Counted from the first letter of the stretch, positions 9,080 through 18,015 are shown. The stretch: DNA of 64,000 nt from Hippea sp. KM1 (GCF_000526195.1 NZ_JAFP01000001.1:401001-465000); one strand, 5' to 3'. Program-made: numbers and translations. Notes: generated by a model from the sequence alone, not told the origin.

Positions 9080-9481
9080 ATGTCCAGAAGGAAAGCCAGA
9101 ACCGTAGCTGTTCAATACATATATTCAAAGGAGTTTGGAAACGAGGACGGCCCTTTTGAGTTTATGGACTTTGTGGGCCAACCCAAAAAAGAGGACGATA
9201 GGTTGTTTGCCAAAGGCCTGATTGAGGGGACACTGAGCAACTTAGACATAATAAACAACCTCATAAAGAAGTATGCGGCGGTGGGGGAGGATATAATGTC
9301 TTTGATTGATAAGAGCATACTGAGGGTTGGCATATATGAGCTTCTGTTTCACAGGCAGGCCCACCCCGTTGTGGTTATAAACGAGTATGTTAATATAGCC
9401 AAGGAGCTTTCCAAGGATAGCTCAAAGGCCCTGGTTAATGCCATTTTAGATAGGATATACAAGGGAGAGTTTAATGAATGA
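9080..9481 (+). CDS. nusB: Transcription antitermination factor NusB
   Basis: NusB binds boxA RNA with S10 (NusE) and helps RNA polymerase read through rRNA operons. The 133-residue all-helical protein has the usual start RRKARTVAVQYIYS and the conserved C-terminal INEYVNIAKELSKDSSKALVNAILDRI, which forms the S10/RNA surface. It follows ribH by 3 bases and overlaps pyrF by 8 bases. An rRNA operon begins at 63726 in this window. Confidence 0.94.
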   Translation: MSRRKARTVAVQYIYSKEFGNEDGPFEFMDFVGQPKKEDDRLFAKGLIEGTLSNLDIINNLIKKYAAVGEDIMSLIDKSILRVGIYELLFHRQAHPVVVINEYVNIAKELSKDSSKALVNAILDRIYKGEFNE

Positions 9482-10193
9482 GAAAATAATCGTTGCTTTG
9501 GATTTGAGGGGATTTGACAACATCTTAAGGGTTGTTGATAGTCTAAAGCAAGCCGTATGGTTTAAGGTTGGTGCTGTTAACTTTACGGCTTACGGGATTC
9601 GCCTGATAGAGGAGCTAAAAAACAGGGGCAAGAAGGTCTTTTTGGACCTTAAATACCACGACATACCCAATACGGTTAAGGGCGCAGTCTATGAAGCTGC
9701 CCATATGGGTGTTGATATGTTGACGATACACTCTATCGGCGGTTGTGCCATGATGAAGGCGGCTGCCGATGCCGTTAGGGAGTTTGAGGAGAAGGAGGGT
9801 AAAAAAGGCCCCATGATTCTGGCCGTTACGGTTTTGACGAGTATGGATGAGAGTTCCCTAAAAAACGATATGTTTATTAATGATTCGGTGGAAAATACGG
9901 TTTTGAGGCTTGCTCAGAACGCTATGAAATCCTCCATCAATGGACTTGTGGCATCGGCCAAAGAAACGGTTATGTTGAGGGAAAAATTTGGGGATTATTT
10001 TACCATCGTAACGCCGGGCATCAGGCCTTCCTGGGCATCAAAACAGGATCAAAAAAGGGTAACAACGCCTTCAGATGCTATAAGGTTTGGCAGTAATTAC
10101 ATGGTTATAGGCAGGCCAATATACGAGGCTGTTGACCCAGCCGAAGCATTTGAAAAAATAAGAAAGGAGATAGAGGATGTTGACGCAAGATGA
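9474..10193 (+). CDS. pyrF: Orotidine 5'-phosphate decarboxylase
   Basis: It makes UMP from OMP, the last step of pyrimidine synthesis. The 239-residue TIM barrel has IIVALDL at the start, the catalytic Lys-Asp network in FLDLKYHDIPNTV (about residues 56-68), the LTIHS strand, VTVLTSM, and the C-terminal phosphate-binding TPGIRPSW and IGRPIYEA. It overlaps nusB by 8 bases and pyrE by 17, so the genes are coupled. This is the shorter group 1 bacterial form. Confidence 0.95.
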   Translation: MNEKIIVALDLRGFDNILRVVDSLKQAVWFKVGAVNFTAYGIRLIEELKNRGKKVFLDLKYHDIPNTVKGAVYEAAHMGVDMLTIHSIGGCAMMKAAADAVREFEEKEGKKGPMILAVTVLTSMDESSLKNDMFINDSVENTVLRLAQNAMKSSINGLVASAKETVMLREKFGDYFTIVTPGIRPSWASKQDQKRVTTPSDAIRFGSNYMVIGRPIYEAVDPAEAFEKIRKEIEDVDAR

Positions 10194-10764
10194 AGCATTG
10201 GAATTGTATAAGAAGCGCAATGCTTACCTGCAGGGGCATTTTTTGCTCTCAAGCGGCCTTCACAGTGAGTTTTATCTTCAGAGTGCCCTCGTTCTTCAAT
10301 ATCCGCATGATGCATGGAAGCTGTGTTCTTCCATTGCGGAGTATTTTAAGGATAAGCAGATAGATGTCGTTGTTGCCCCTGCTATGGGCGGTGTCTTGGT
10401 TTCTTACGATGTGGCCAGGGCTTTGGGTGAAAATGTAAGGAGCATTTTTGCCGAAAGGGTTGAGGGTAAATTAACCCTCAGAAGGGGCTTTACGATAGGA
10501 AAGGATGAGCGTGTGTTGGTGGTTGAGGATGTTGTAACTACCGGAAAAAGCGTCAGAGAGACCCTTGAGGTGGTAAGGCAATTTACAGACAACATCGTGG
10601 GAATTGGTGCTTTGGTTGACAGGGGCGGGAATTTCGACCCTGAGGGTCTGGATTATTTCCCGTTGATTAAGCTAAAGATAGAAAACTATGAACCGGATAA
10701 CTGTCCGCTTTGCAAAAAGGGTATACCCTTACAAAAGCCGGGCAGCAGGTTTATAAAGAAGTAA
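10177..10764 (+). CDS. pyrE: Orotate phosphoribosyltransferase
   Basis: It joins orotate and PRPP to give OMP, the substrate of PyrF. The 195-residue protein has the PRPP-binding motif VLVVEDVVTTGKSV (about residues 110-123) and the upstream VAPAMGGVLVSYDVARALG stretch. The C-terminal NCPLCKKG with a cysteine pair is typical of the thermophile-type PyrE family. It starts inside pyrF. Its stop codon sits in the left arm of a perfect 12-base-pair hairpin shared with the convergent htrA gene. Confidence 0.95.
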   Translation: MLTQDEALELYKKRNAYLQGHFLLSSGLHSEFYLQSALVLQYPHDAWKLCSSIAEYFKDKQIDVVVAPAMGGVLVSYDVARALGENVRSIFAERVEGKLTLRRGFTIGKDERVLVVEDVVTTGKSVRETLEVVRQFTDNIVGIGALVDRGGNFDPEGLDYFPLIKLKIENYEPDNCPLCKKGIPLQKPGSRFIKK

Positions 10765-10785
10765 GACCCGGGCGGGTCTTACTTC
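10758..10785. terminator. Bidirectional terminator between pyrE and htrA
   Basis: A perfect 12-base-pair inverted repeat (10758-10769 with 10774-10785) with loop GGGC. It contains the stop codons of both convergent genes, in the left arm for pyrE and the right arm for htrA. No long T-run follows, so its strength is uncertain. Confidence 0.7.
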
Positions 10786-12158
10786 TGAATGGTTATGAAT
10801 ATGTGCGTATTCCCCCTCAGTATGTCTAAGAATATGACATTCTTGGCTTTCTCTATGATCTTTTTGAACTCTGCAACGCTCTTGATGGGCTTGTAATTCA
10901 GCTTAACCACCACATCGCCTTCCTTTAGGCCAACCATTCGTGCAAATGAATTGGGTTCGACATTGACTATGACGACGCCGTGGGTCGTATCAAGGTCGTA
11001 TTTTTTGGCTATTTGCGGTGTTATGTTGGCAACGGAGAATCCGAAGTCTGTTTTGTAAACGCCGCCCTCCTGAGATGTTTCTGATAGGTTCTCTGGCCTT
11101 TCTCCTAACTTAACATCAACGGTTATTCTCTTATGGTCTCTGATTATGCCTAACTTTATGGTTGTGCCTGGTTTATAGCTGGATATGATGTATGGCAAAT
11201 CGTATGAGGATTTTAGCGGCTTGTTGTCCACGCTTATTATAATATCACCCGGTTTTAAGCCAGCTTTGTATGCTGCCGAATCTTTGAGCACCTGCGATAT
11301 TATGGCGCCGTGTGTGTTCTTTAGGTTCAAACTCTTTGCAGCCTCGGGTGTTAGGGGTTGTATCATCACGCCTAAATAGCCCCTCTTTACCTTCTGACCC
11401 TTCATCAGGTATGTCAACTCACTCTTGACCATGTTTATGGGTATGGCAAATCCTATACCCTGGCCGTTTGCTATTATTGCTGTGTTGATGCCTATAACCT
11501 CACCCTTCATGTTGACTAAAGGACCACCGGAGTTTCCTGGGTTGATGGCAGCATCGGTCTGCAAGAAGTGGTCAAACGGACCTTCGCCTATAACCCTTCC
11601 CTTTGCTGATATGATTCCGACCGTTACTGTGCCGTTTAGGCCAAACGGGTTTCCAACGGCAACAACCCAATCGCCCACCTCTATGTCGTCTGAGTTTCCA
11701 AGCTTCAGTGTGGGCAAATCACCGCTTGGTTTGATCTTTATTAAGGCTATATCGGCCTTTGGGTCTGTGCCTATGACCTTTGCCTTATAAACATCGCCTG
11801 AGTTTAGGAGCGTTACCCTTATGTCCGATGCCCTCTTGATTACATGATAGTTGGTTAGTATGTATCCGTCCTTTGAGATGATAAAACCTGAACCGAGGGC
11901 GTGCACCTTTCTTTTGATTACAGGCGGTCCGAAGTTGTTGAAGAAGTTTTTGAAGAAGAAATCGAACGGGTCGTTCTGGTCGAACTTAAACTCGCTGAAG
12001 GGGTTTTGGTATTTGATTACCTGAGTGGTGCTGATGTTTACAACAGCTGGCAATACCTTTTTGGCGACATCCCTAACATTTGGCAGGTTTGCGGCGTTGA
12101 TGCTTTGGCTTAGTATGATGCTGGCTATTAACACCATCAAGAACCTGAGTCTTCTCAT
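10779..12158 (-). CDS. degP: Periplasmic serine protease/chaperone of the HtrA/Deg family
   Basis: Degrades or refolds damaged exported proteins. The 459-residue precursor has a signal peptide (about residues 1-22), a trypsin-like domain with catalytic triad His105 (TNYHV), Asp136 (KADIALI) and Ser210 (NPGNSGGP), and two PDZ domains (about 255-345 and 365-455). An F-rich loop near residues 53-78 resembles the LA loop region of DegP/DegQ. It has a strong ribosome binding site AAAGGAGGTG and follows a small exported-protein gene by 12 bases, forming one operon. Whether it is DegP-, DegQ- or DegS-like in use cannot be told. Confidence 0.93.
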   Translation of the reverse strand: MRRLRFLMVLIASIILSQSINAANLPNVRDVAKKVLPAVVNISTTQVIKYQNPFSEFKFDQNDPFDFFFKNFFNNFGPPVIKRKVHALGSGFIISKDGYILTNYHVIKRASDIRVTLLNSGDVYKAKVIGTDPKADIALIKIKPSGDLPTLKLGNSDDIEVGDWVVAVGNPFGLNGTVTVGIISAKGRVIGEGPFDHFLQTDAAINPGNSGGPLVNMKGEVIGINTAIIANGQGIGFAIPINMVKSELTYLMKGQKVKRGYLGVMIQPLTPEAAKSLNLKNTHGAIISQVLKDSAAYKAGLKPGDIIISVDNKPLKSSYDLPYIISSYKPGTTIKLGIIRDHKRITVDVKLGERPENLSETSQEGGVYKTDFGFSVANITPQIAKKYDLDTTHGVVIVNVEPNSFARMVGLKEGDVVVKLNYKPIKSVAEFKKIIEKAKNVIFLDILRGNTHIFITIQK

Positions 12159-12170
12159 AGCTCACCTCCT

Positions 12171-12374
12171 TTAGACTGCTATATTTTTTACTTTAATGGT
12201 TTTTCTGTCGCTTTTTACCTCAAGGTTTAATATCCTGCTGACCTTTGCAAGCTCTGTTGTTTTGTTGACATCGGCTATTCTGGGTCTTGAGAGTGCCGAC
12301 CTGAACGATGCAATAGATGGATTTGTGGCGAATATGGTCATCAAAATGCTTCCAAGCACAATTCCCCTTCTCAT
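12171..12374 (-). CDS. Small exported protein upstream of htrA, function unknown
   Basis: A 67-residue product with an N-terminal hydrophobic segment (residues 4-22, ending SIAS) that looks like a signal peptide. About 44 basic, hydrophilic residues follow, with no recognised domain. A strong ribosome binding site, AAGGAGGTGG, stands 3-6 bases before the ATG, which supports a real gene. It ends 12 bases before htrA, so the two are cotranscribed; an adaptor or substrate role towards the protease is only a guess. Confidence 0.7.
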   Translation of the reverse strand: MRRGIVLGSILMTIFATNPSIASFRSALSRPRIADVNKTTELAKVSRILNLEVKSDRKTIKVKNIAV

Positions 12375-12497
12375 CCTCCACCTCCTTAAATCTTTTGTCG
12401 AATAATACTATTTAAATATTACAAAAAGATTACAGGTTGTTATTTATCTGTGGATGTTGATGTTTTTTAATTTATCTGCCCGGCTTTTTGCTATTTG

Positions 12498-12527
12498 TTG
12501 ATTTTTCAAGGCTCCTGTGTTTATAAT
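12498..12527 (+). promoter_or_regulatory. Promoter for the ABM-domain gene
   Basis: TTGATT (12498-12503), an 18-base spacer, and a consensus TATAAT (12522-12527). It lies 25 bases before the ATG at 12553, which has its own AGGAGG site. Confidence 0.7.
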
Positions 12528-12552
12528 GCAACAAAGTTTTTTAGGAGGGGTT

Positions 12553-12864
12553 ATGATAGCTCGAATCTGGCATGGAAGGACGAGGGTTGATGATTTTGAG
12601 AGGTATTCTGATTTTTTAATAGAAAGAGCAATTCCGGATTATAAAAACACTGAGGGTTTTATTAAGCTTGTTTTTTTGAGAAAAAAGACAGAAAAGGAAG
12701 CGCATTTTACATTGATTACCTTCTGGAAGGATATCGATGCCATTAAAAAATTTGCAGGCGAGGATTACGAAAAGGCAAAGTATTATGAAGAGGATAGGAA
12801 GTTTCTGCTGGAATTTGAGGAAAATGTTGAGCACTATGATGTTTTTGCAGAGGAGTATGCATAA
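12553..12864 (+). CDS. Antibiotic biosynthesis monooxygenase (ABM) fold protein
   Basis: A 103-residue dimeric alpha-beta barrel protein of the ABM superfamily, which includes small quinol monooxygenases and heme-degrading IsdG-type enzymes. The pattern is an N-terminal strand (MIARIWHGRT), a helix (FERYSDFLIERAIPDYKNTEGF), two strands (IKLVFLRKK, HFTLITFWKDIDAIKKFAGE), and a final strand ending in VEHYDVF. No IsdG-type Asn-Trp-His triad can be assigned with certainty. ATG 12553 has AGGAGGGG at good spacing. It appears to be a single-gene unit with its own promoter. Confidence 0.75.
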   Translation: MIARIWHGRTRVDDFERYSDFLIERAIPDYKNTEGFIKLVFLRKKTEKEAHFTLITFWKDIDAIKKFAGEDYEKAKYYEEDRKFLLEFEENVEHYDVFAEEYA

Positions 12865-13021
12865 GAAGCTTGGCAGTATCACTTAGAAGGCTTAAGTCCT
12901 GCAAGGGTTAAAAGACTTGGCTTTTGATTTTGGTTTTTTTGTTTCTTTCAAGGTTATATTGTCACTTGATGATACCGAAAATATTACCATTAATCATAAT
13001 TTGAGGTTTACACAAATAGGA

Positions 13022-15334
13022 TCACTTAAAGTCTAGGTATTCCCAATCTTCTGGTTTTTCTCTGAATGAAAAATATTCTTTTTTGCTATTGATTCTAAAG
13101 TGTTGCCCTTCTTTAATTATCAAGCCACCAAAAAGGTTCTTTCCTTTTTTATTTTCTTCTTCTATGTATCTTTGTAATGCTTCTGCTTTAAGTTTATTAT
13201 TTTCTTCTCTATTACCACTTGCTTTTGTATCGAATATTCCCAATCTACCATCTTTAAGCATAACCAAAAAATCTGGCTGGAATGTGGAAAAATTACCGTA
13301 TTTAATTCCAAAATTACTTTTCATGTGTTCATTTCCATTCTGCCACCACCAAAGAATTTTATCTTCTTTTTGCTCTAAAAGCTCTACAAATTCTTTCTCA
13401 ATAGTACTATCAAAATTCAAATAAACCTTTTTATTGGTCGGGGAAACATAAAGAGAAAGTTTATAATCAAATGGCTTATAAATGTAGGGATTGTAATTTC
13501 TTGTTTCTTCTATTTCCCATTCATCATTCCATTCTTCCAATTCCTCCATCTTCTTTTTATTTTCTTTTTCTTTAATTGGTTTGTATTCTCTTATAGCTTT
13601 ATCAAATAATTTAGAAAAGATATCTGCGTTATTTAAAATTATATTTTCAATATAAATAGCACCATTATTTAAACGATAATTAATGTTTAGGTATTTTTTA
13701 AACCATCTCCATAGAGCATATTTAAAAGTAGGGATAGACCTTTTAGGAGCAAAACCACCAAGGTTCACTTTTATTAAATGTTCAAAAATATGGTGAAGAT
13801 CTTCTTGTGATAAATGAGCTTTAATTGTTTGTTCTGAAGTTATTTTGCTTTCAGTTAATTGATCAAAAAATTTAGTGTCTAATTCTTTATTTAAAATAAT
13901 TTCATCTTGGTTTTCTAATCCTTCTATATTTATTTTGTTCTTTAGTTTTTCTTTATTCTTATTATAAAATTCTAAACTGTTTTTCTCTATGTCAAAAAAT
14001 TCACAGAAAACATCTTCTAATACTTCATAAAATGAAGATGTTATATCTCCAAAATCAACTCTATGTCTATAATAAGACCTTAATTTTAATGGTTTATAAA
14101 TCTCTTTTCTCTTAACAAATATTGATTTTATTATATTTGGGTTATAAGTTTCTTTTTTAACTTCTATGCTTTTTACATTTGTATAAACATAACCTTTATT
14201 TAAGATTTCATTCTTATAATGTCTTGCCTCAGGCATTCTTAAAATTCTACCAACTGTTTGAATTTCAAAGACTATACTTCTAATTTCTCTGAATCTAACC
14301 AAGATTTGAGCTCTTGGACAATCCCAACCAGTATCGATAGCCTGTTTAAAGATTAAAAATTCAACTTCACTTTCATTAGGAGTTACTAATTCTTTTTCAT
14401 TATTAACTTTCTCTTCACTTAACCATACTGCTAATTTGTGATTATCATAAGATATATCTTTTGATGCTAAAAAGTTTTCAACAAAAGCCTTTTTATCTTC
14501 TCCTGCTTCGCTTGTGGGTAATTGAATTAGAACTAAAGGATTTACTTTTACTCCTTCTTGTTCATACAATTGTTTTAGTTGTAATCTTTTTTTATAAGCA
14601 GCTTCTAAAATCAATTCTTGAGAAGTTATTTCATCATCATTTATTTGATCAATATTTTCATTAATTATAATTTCTTTTTTTATCATGCCTTCTTCAATAA
14701 CATCGTTAGGCTGAACAACTACTTTTTCGTTATATTCTCCTTCTCTTAACACCGGTGTTGCACTCATTTCTATTGTTAAATCTGGTTGAATGATTTCATC
14801 TCTTAATTCTTTAGCTCTTTCACTTGTAGCATTTGAGTGGCTTTCATCAATAACCATAATTATTGTTTTTCCTTCTTCTCTCGTATTTCTAATAACTTCC
14901 CTAAAACTCCACTTTTCACTATCTTTCATTAAAATATTTTTCCATTCTCCTGTTTGTCTATCTTTTGTTCTTAATTTCTCCCAATTAACAACAACTACTT
15001 CATTTTTATCTATTGAATCTTTAGAACCAAAATATTCTTGCTCTAACAGATGAACTTCTGGAAAACCTTGAAATTCTTTCTTTAAAGAATCATAAGATTG
15101 AATATGCAAATTTCCTTTTCCTATACTAATCCATAAAAAAACTAAATCTTTATCTTCTAATTCATCAATAATCTGTTCAATATATTTTGACAACATAAAA
15201 GTCTTTCCACTACCTGTTGGAGCTTGAAAAACAATTGTTCTTTTGTCTATGTTTTTATCAAAAAGAAGTTTTGCTTTAAGAATAAGCTCTTCTACTGCCT
15301 TTTCTTGATATCTTTTTAATTCTTTGATTGCCAT
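13022..15334 (-). CDS. res: Type III restriction endonuclease subunit Res (helicase-nuclease)
   Basis: The 770-residue protein is the motor and nuclease of a type III-like system. Its superfamily 2 helicase core has Walker A APTGSGKT at residues 38-45, the DESH box at 163-166, the SATP motif III, and motif VI in QTVGRILRMPEARHY. A C-terminal PD-(D/E)XK nuclease has P687-D688 followed by D702-T703-K704 (in FDTKASG). It is shorter than typical type III Res proteins, which run to about 950 residues. It is the last gene of the operon, 10 bases after its neighbour. Confidence 0.88.
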   Translation of the reverse strand: MAIKELKRYQEKAVEELILKAKLLFDKNIDKRTIVFQAPTGSGKTFMLSKYIEQIIDELEDKDLVFLWISIGKGNLHIQSYDSLKKEFQGFPEVHLLEQEYFGSKDSIDKNEVVVVNWEKLRTKDRQTGEWKNILMKDSEKWSFREVIRNTREEGKTIIMVIDESHSNATSERAKELRDEIIQPDLTIEMSATPVLREGEYNEKVVVQPNDVIEEGMIKKEIIINENIDQINDDEITSQELILEAAYKKRLQLKQLYEQEGVKVNPLVLIQLPTSEAGEDKKAFVENFLASKDISYDNHKLAVWLSEEKVNNEKELVTPNESEVEFLIFKQAIDTGWDCPRAQILVRFREIRSIVFEIQTVGRILRMPEARHYKNEILNKGYVYTNVKSIEVKKETYNPNIIKSIFVKRKEIYKPLKLRSYYRHRVDFGDITSSFYEVLEDVFCEFFDIEKNSLEFYNKNKEKLKNKINIEGLENQDEIILNKELDTKFFDQLTESKITSEQTIKAHLSQEDLHHIFEHLIKVNLGGFAPKRSIPTFKYALWRWFKKYLNINYRLNNGAIYIENIILNNADIFSKLFDKAIREYKPIKEKENKKKMEELEEWNDEWEIEETRNYNPYIYKPFDYKLSLYVSPTNKKVYLNFDSTIEKEFVELLEQKEDKILWWWQNGNEHMKSNFGIKYGNFSTFQPDFLVMLKDGRLGIFDTKASGNREENNKLKAEALQRYIEEENKKGKNLFGGLIIKEGQHFRINSKKEYFSFREKPEDWEYLDFK

Positions 15335-15344
15335 TTTATCACCT

Positions 15345-16097
15345 TTAAATATTGAATTTATCTATTAGTGATTGAATATGTTTATAAAAATTTTTTACTT
15401 GTTCTAAATTATATTCATCATATTCGCCGCGTGAAGCATGGTTTCCTATTGCCAAATAAGTTTGATTTTCTTGCCATTCTACTTGTGATAAAACATTTTG
15501 AGCTTTTAAAATATCATTTAAGCTTGATATTTTTATTTCCTTTCCTTTTTCATTCAAAATATTTATTTGATTTAATTGGGCAATTTTTTGTAAAAGTTTC
15601 TCTAAAACAACTCTTAGTATTTTTGCTCCTGTGTCTTTATCTTCATTCTCAAAAATCTGTTTCTTGGCTTTTTCTAAATCAATAAAAATTGTTTCTGCTT
15701 TGATTGGTATATTCATTTTAACTAATTGGTTATATACATCTAATATCTTTTGAGGTATGGGTTCTATTGTAAAATTTTCTAATTCTGAGAATAAGGATTT
15801 ATCTACCTTGTTATCAATAGCGAACATATAAATAATTTTTTTACCATTTAACTTCTTGAGTTCTTCTAAAAACTCGCTAAAGCTATCATCAATAAAATTA
15901 TAATAAATACATAAAAATCTGTCCTTTTTATTTGAAGAAAATATTTTATAATCTTCTTCTTCTTTTTCTAAATTATATATATTTTCTTTTACACAAAGCA
16001 TTTCTGTTGCTTTTTGTGTAAGATCTATTTTTACCTGATCTCTGTTTTTAGATTTTTTTATTAAAGAAGCTTTAAAGTATTGGAGGTTAAATTTCAT
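15345..16097 (-). CDS. Unknown protein of the RM operon with a HEPN/DUF4145-like C-terminus
   Basis: This 250-residue, lysine-rich protein lies between the nuclease-like gene and res. Residues 1-110 look like an alpha/beta domain with strands FLCIYYNF and KKIIYMFAI. Residues 115-250 are helical and contain LAIGNHASRGEYDEYN (215-230). That segment resembles the IGN-x-AAHG motif of HEPN-like DUF4145 domains found with restriction enzymes, with SRG in place of AHG. The domain assignment is from memory of the motif, not from a search. It is not a normal part of type III systems. A role as regulator, specificity partner or toxin is open. Confidence 0.55.
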   Translation of the reverse strand: MKFNLQYFKASLIKKSKNRDQVKIDLTQKATEMLCVKENIYNLEKEEEDYKIFSSNKKDRFLCIYYNFIDDSFSEFLEELKKLNGKKIIYMFAIDNKVDKSLFSELENFTIEPIPQKILDVYNQLVKMNIPIKAETIFIDLEKAKKQIFENEDKDTGAKILRVVLEKLLQKIAQLNQINILNEKGKEIKISSLNDILKAQNVLSQVEWQENQTYLAIGNHASRGEYDEYNLEQVKNFYKHIQSLIDKFNI

Positions 16098-16109
16098 CTT
16101 TTATTTTTC

Positions 16110-16709
16110 TTAGTCATTATTAATTTTAATAATTTTTTCTATTTTTTTACCCTTTTTTATTGGATATAAATAGTAATACCCTGAATTGCCATTCATTTTT
16201 AAATATTTTTTAACTCCCTTTTTTATAATGGTGCTAGATAACTCGAAACTAAAAAAATAAAAACAATTGAAGTTATCTCTATTTTTATATAAAGTTTGAA
16301 CAATAATATCTTTAATATTTTGGTCCAATAGTAAAGTAAAGTTGAAACTTTCTATAGCCTTTATTAGAGTGTATTCTCTATTCTTAGTTTTCATTGAGGA
16401 GGATTTTATGTCTATAGTTTCGTTGTTTATTTTAAAATCATATTTATCTACTTTATTATCATAATTTACAAAAAGTCTTTTTTTCTTGTTAGATAAATCG
16501 TAAACCAGGAAAGAAAATGCTTCTTCGGCCATTTTTCCTATAATTATATTTTTTTTGTGATTTTCATCATCCATTCCGGATCTTTTGTATGTGTTTTTTG
16601 CTGTTTCTTCCGCGAACTTTTTTATTTTCATTTTTAGATTATTATCATTTTCCTCAAAACATACTTCAAAAATTTCGTAATTATTTATTTTAATTTTTTT
16701 TACTTTCAT
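16110..16709 (-). CDS. Putative PD-(D/E)XK nuclease of the RM operon
   Basis: A 199-residue protein that starts within the end of mod (20-base overlap), so it is translationally coupled to the methylase. Visible residues fit a PD-(D/E)XK endonuclease core: the helix GKMAEEAF with Glu62/Glu63, Asp91 in KYDFKIN, and the D100-I101-K102 triad in TIDIKSSS. The rest is strand-rich with many aromatic residues. A separate nuclease beside a full Res protein is unusual; it might be a second cutter, a modified-DNA nuclease, or a regulator of the fold. I do not recognise a named family. Confidence 0.6.
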   Translation of the reverse strand: MKVKKIKINNYEIFEVCFEENDNNLKMKIKKFAEETAKNTYKRSGMDDENHKKNIIIGKMAEEAFSFLVYDLSNKKKRLFVNYDNKVDKYDFKINNETIDIKSSSMKTKNREYTLIKAIESFNFTLLLDQNIKDIIVQTLYKNRDNFNCFYFFSFELSSTIIKKGVKKYLKMNGNSGYYYLYPIKKGKKIEKIIKINND

Positions 16710-18015
16710 GATCAGGTGCTCTCTTTTTGCTTAAAAGATTTTTTAATCTGCGATAACATATGTTTGAAAATATATTATTTTCATTTGTATTGCATAATAT
16801 AAATCTCCTGTTTCCGCCGTCTTCTTCATTTAATTTTAGAACAGCTTCTCCTGTAGTTCCTGAGCCTGCAAAAAAATCAAGAATTATAGAGTTTCTAGAG
16901 GAGTATAATTTTATTAGTCTCTTTATTAAATCAACAGGTTTAGCTGTGGGAAACCCAGGGTAACCTCCTTGATATTGTCCTAAAAAAGAAGGAACTTTCA
17001 GTGTTAGAAATCTTGAAATGCTTTGAAAGTAGAAATTGCCTAAAACAAACTTTACACCTAAATTATTTCTGTCTTTAACGTTTAGAATTACTCCTAAATA
17101 ACTTTCTGGTAAATTATTTTTCTTTAAAATTTTTTTGTAAAAATTTACGTATTTTTCAGATCCATGACCCTTTTGAAAAATTCTTTTTTGAAAGCGATGT
17201 TCCTTGAATGATCCTTGTTTGTATTTTCCGATAGTATATTCTGAAGGTGGGATTAGAATGATTTCTTTATTTTCTTCTTTTAAGATTTTATATTTTGATA
17301 TGTCTTTTTTTAGAAAAATACCTAATGGATAATTTTTTATTTTATCTTTTGCAATGAAATTATCGGTATTTTCTAAATCGATAAGCTCGTTTTTGGATTC
17401 AACTTCTTTATTCCCAGCAATTATAATATATTCATGACATATAGCCGAAGTTTTTGTAAGCTTATTTTGATTTAAAGGTGATTTTGAAAGCCATACTAAA
17501 GGTTCGCTTACAAAATTAAAAATTTTATTCAAAAGCAAGACTAAATTTGCAAGCTCATCTTCTCCTATAGAGCAAATTATTACACCGTTTTTGCTTAATA
17601 GCTCTTTTGCTAATTTTAGTCTTTTTTCCATAAAATTAAGCCACTTGCTATGCCTATAACTATCATTTTTGTCTACATATTTATCATTGTATTTCCATTC
17701 TTTTGCTTTTCCAGTATTGTAAGGAGGATCAATATAAATAACATCAATCTTTCCTTTATGAGTATAATTAAGAACAGTTAAAGCATGATAATTATCTCCT
17801 TCAATAAGAATATTATCCTCGCTATCATCAGTTTTTATCTCTTTTTCCTTAACTCTTTCTAATACAGGCAAATGATTTTTGCAATCTAAAACAACTTGTT
17901 CAGGTTCTCTTTCTGCATCCCAAACGAGTCCGTATTTTTTATTCTTTAGTTCTTGTTCTTGTCTTTCGATTATCTTTATAAGTTCCTCTTTTGTTAAACA
18001 ATCATACTTACTCAT
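16690..18015 (-). CDS. mod: Type III-like N6-adenine DNA methyltransferase Mod
   Basis: SAM-dependent beta-class DNA methylase that protects host sites and gives the specificity of type III systems. In the 441-residue protein, catalytic motif IV DPPYNTG (96-102) comes before SAM-binding motif I FAGSGTTG (382-389), the order of the beta class. The region between about residues 190 and 330 is the likely target-recognition domain and is shorter than in classical Mod proteins (about 600 residues). It is the first gene of the four-gene operon; no clear ribosome binding site precedes the ATG at 18015. Confidence 0.9.
   Translation of the reverse strand: MSKYDCLTKEELIKIIERQEQELKNKKYGLVWDAEREPEQVVLDCKNHLPVLERVKEKEIKTDDSEDNILIEGDNYHALTVLNYTHKGKIDVIYIDPPYNTGKAKEWKYNDKYVDKNDSYRHSKWLNFMEKRLKLAKELLSKNGVIICSIGEDELANLVLLLNKIFNFVSEPLVWLSKSPLNQNKLTKTSAICHEYIIIAGNKEVESKNELIDLENTDNFIAKDKIKNYPLGIFLKKDISKYKILKEENKEIILIPPSEYTIGKYKQGSFKEHRFQKRIFQKGHGSEKYVNFYKKILKKNNLPESYLGVILNVKDRNNLGVKFVLGNFYFQSISRFLTLKVPSFLGQYQGGYPGFPTAKPVDLIKRLIKLYSSRNSIILDFFAGSGTTGEAVLKLNEEDGGNRRFILCNTNENNIFSNICYRRLKNLLSKKRAPDHESKKN

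Larger units (their letters stand above)
13022..18015. other. AT-rich restriction-modification island
   Basis: This block of four co-directed minus-strand genes is clearly richer in A and T than both flanks; its codons favour AAA, ATT, TTT and AAT, while its neighbours favour AGG, GAG and GTT. The shift begins and ends at the outer gene borders. No integrase, transposase, tRNA or flanking direct repeat was seen, so the transfer route is unknown. Horizontal gain is inferred from composition and the defence content. Confidence 0.75.
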
